Below are positions 63,614 through 64,000 of a stretch of 64,000 bases of DNA, piece after piece; the stretch's first letter is position 1, and the number at the start of each line of letters is the position of its first letter. Location of the stretch: contig JALFVL010000041.1 of assembly GCA_022787165.1 (NCBI GenBank), positions 62,001 to 126,000 on the forward strand. The letters are read 5' to 3'. The position numbers and the translations under genes were made by a program. Source of the DNA: Clostridiales bacterium. GTDB taxonomy: Bacteria; Bacillota; Clostridia; Christensenellales; Aristaeellaceae. Under the pieces are notes generated by a model, which made no database searches, was not told where the DNA came from, and worked only from the letters and a program-made list of their open reading frames with translations.

Positions 63614-64000
63614 TCAGCGCCCGCTTTCCCGGGTTGTGAAGCTGATCTCCCAGCCGGTCTTGCCCAGCTTTTCGCGCCGCTTGGTGATGTCCACCGCCTG
63701 GTCGGCGATGCCCAGCACGACCGCCATCGACCGCAGCAGCGTGAAGCCGAGGACGAACACGACCGCCTTGATCAGGGAACCCTTGCCGCGCTCATGGAAC
63801 AGATAGCAGACCGCCGCAATGCCCTGCAGGCTGAAAAGCAGCTCGACAACGCCGGTGAACACATAGTACATGCTGCTGATCCGGCCCGCGAAGAGCATCG
63901 AAAACACCAGCAGAATGGCCCACGTTCCGCCGAGCACCCTGCCCCAGCCCCCCGGGATGCGCCAGGTGTGCAGCGCCGGACAATCGACCGCCTCGCCCCG
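63614..64000 (-). CDS. YybS/DUF2232-like membrane protein, N-terminus outside the window
   Basis: The frame is open to the window edge, so only the C-terminal ~128 residues are seen. They begin ...[19 protein letters not shown] and contain three hydrophobic segments ([60 protein letters not shown]). This layout and its place directly upstream of rplI-dnaB fit YybS (DUF2232). In Bacillus the gdpP gene lies between yybS and rplI; here only 61 bp separate them. Confidence 0.75.
   Translation of the reverse strand, partial: RGEAVDCPALHTWRIPGGWGRVLGGTWAILLVFSMLFAGRISSMYYVFTGVVELLFSLQGIAAVCYLFHERGKGSLIKAVVFVLGFTLLRSMAVVLGIADQAVDITKRREKLGKTGWEISFTTRESGR

Overview
The window is a GC-rich (mostly about 60% G+C), densely coded piece of a low-oxygen, Gram-positive-type chromosome. 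A clostridial Bacillota member, perhaps from a gut Christensenellales-like lineage, fits best. The reasons are the tyrS T-box leader, FloA/NfeD, the rpmB-yloU-yloV-recG order, the NupOPQ-type ABC genes, pyruvate phosphate dikinase, a biotin-dependent sodium-pump decarboxylase cluster, GlnRS next to GluRS, and strong AGGAGG-type ribosome sites. The genus is not fixed by the sequence. I see no rRNA, tRNA, CRISPR array or intact insertion sequence.

1-3.4 kb: a CotH kinase-like surface protein (5' end outside the window), a DUF4956 membrane protein and a VTC-type polyphosphate polymerase-like protein. 3.5-8.4 kb (minus): a LytTR response regulator, nfeD-floA with a small membrane protein, two tandem family-4-like uracil-DNA glycosylases (one without cysteines), a small membrane protein and trmL. 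8.5-11.8 kb (plus): an EamA exporter, T-box-controlled tyrS and a YigZ protein. 11.8-18.5 kb (minus): a nucleoside-type ABC transporter (two permeases and a double ATPase) and a TraX-response regulator-histidine kinase operon. 18.6-23.9 kb (plus): a NifU-like scaffold with a GGGtGRT protein, then glnS and gltX.

23.9-31 kb (minus): a DUF6020 membrane protein and a five-gene cluster (12S-type carboxyltransferase, OadG, biotin carrier, OadB sodium pump, 5S-type carboxyltransferase). The cluster could link pyruvate/oxaloacetate, methylmalonyl-CoA/propionyl-CoA and sodium export. ppdK at 47-50 kb belongs to the same C3/C4 metabolic theme. 31-34 kb: an MnmM/YtqB-like methyltransferase behind a secreted protein, and a divergent Mrp ATPase.

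34-43 kb: a secreted protein of about 2,600 residues with twelve SdrD_B-like repeats. It is divergent from an acyl-ACP thioesterase translationally coupled to a Nif11-like small peptide, and the two promoters share one -35 element. 43-47 kb (minus): a membrane protein with a His/Cys tail, and an rsgA-methyltransferase-tetR operon whose consensus promoter carries TetR-type palindromes. 47-54.7 kb: ppdK, recG, fakA (yloV), an Asp23 protein (yloU) and divergent rpmB.

54.8-55.7 kb is a low-GC island with a tyrosine phosphatase and strong palindromes. 55.8-64 kb (minus): a small membrane protein, a PrsA/PpiC-like lipoprotein with a coiled-coil insertion, and an operon of DUF2232 (cut by the window edge), rplI, dnaB, topB, a small membrane protein and a DUF6056 protein.
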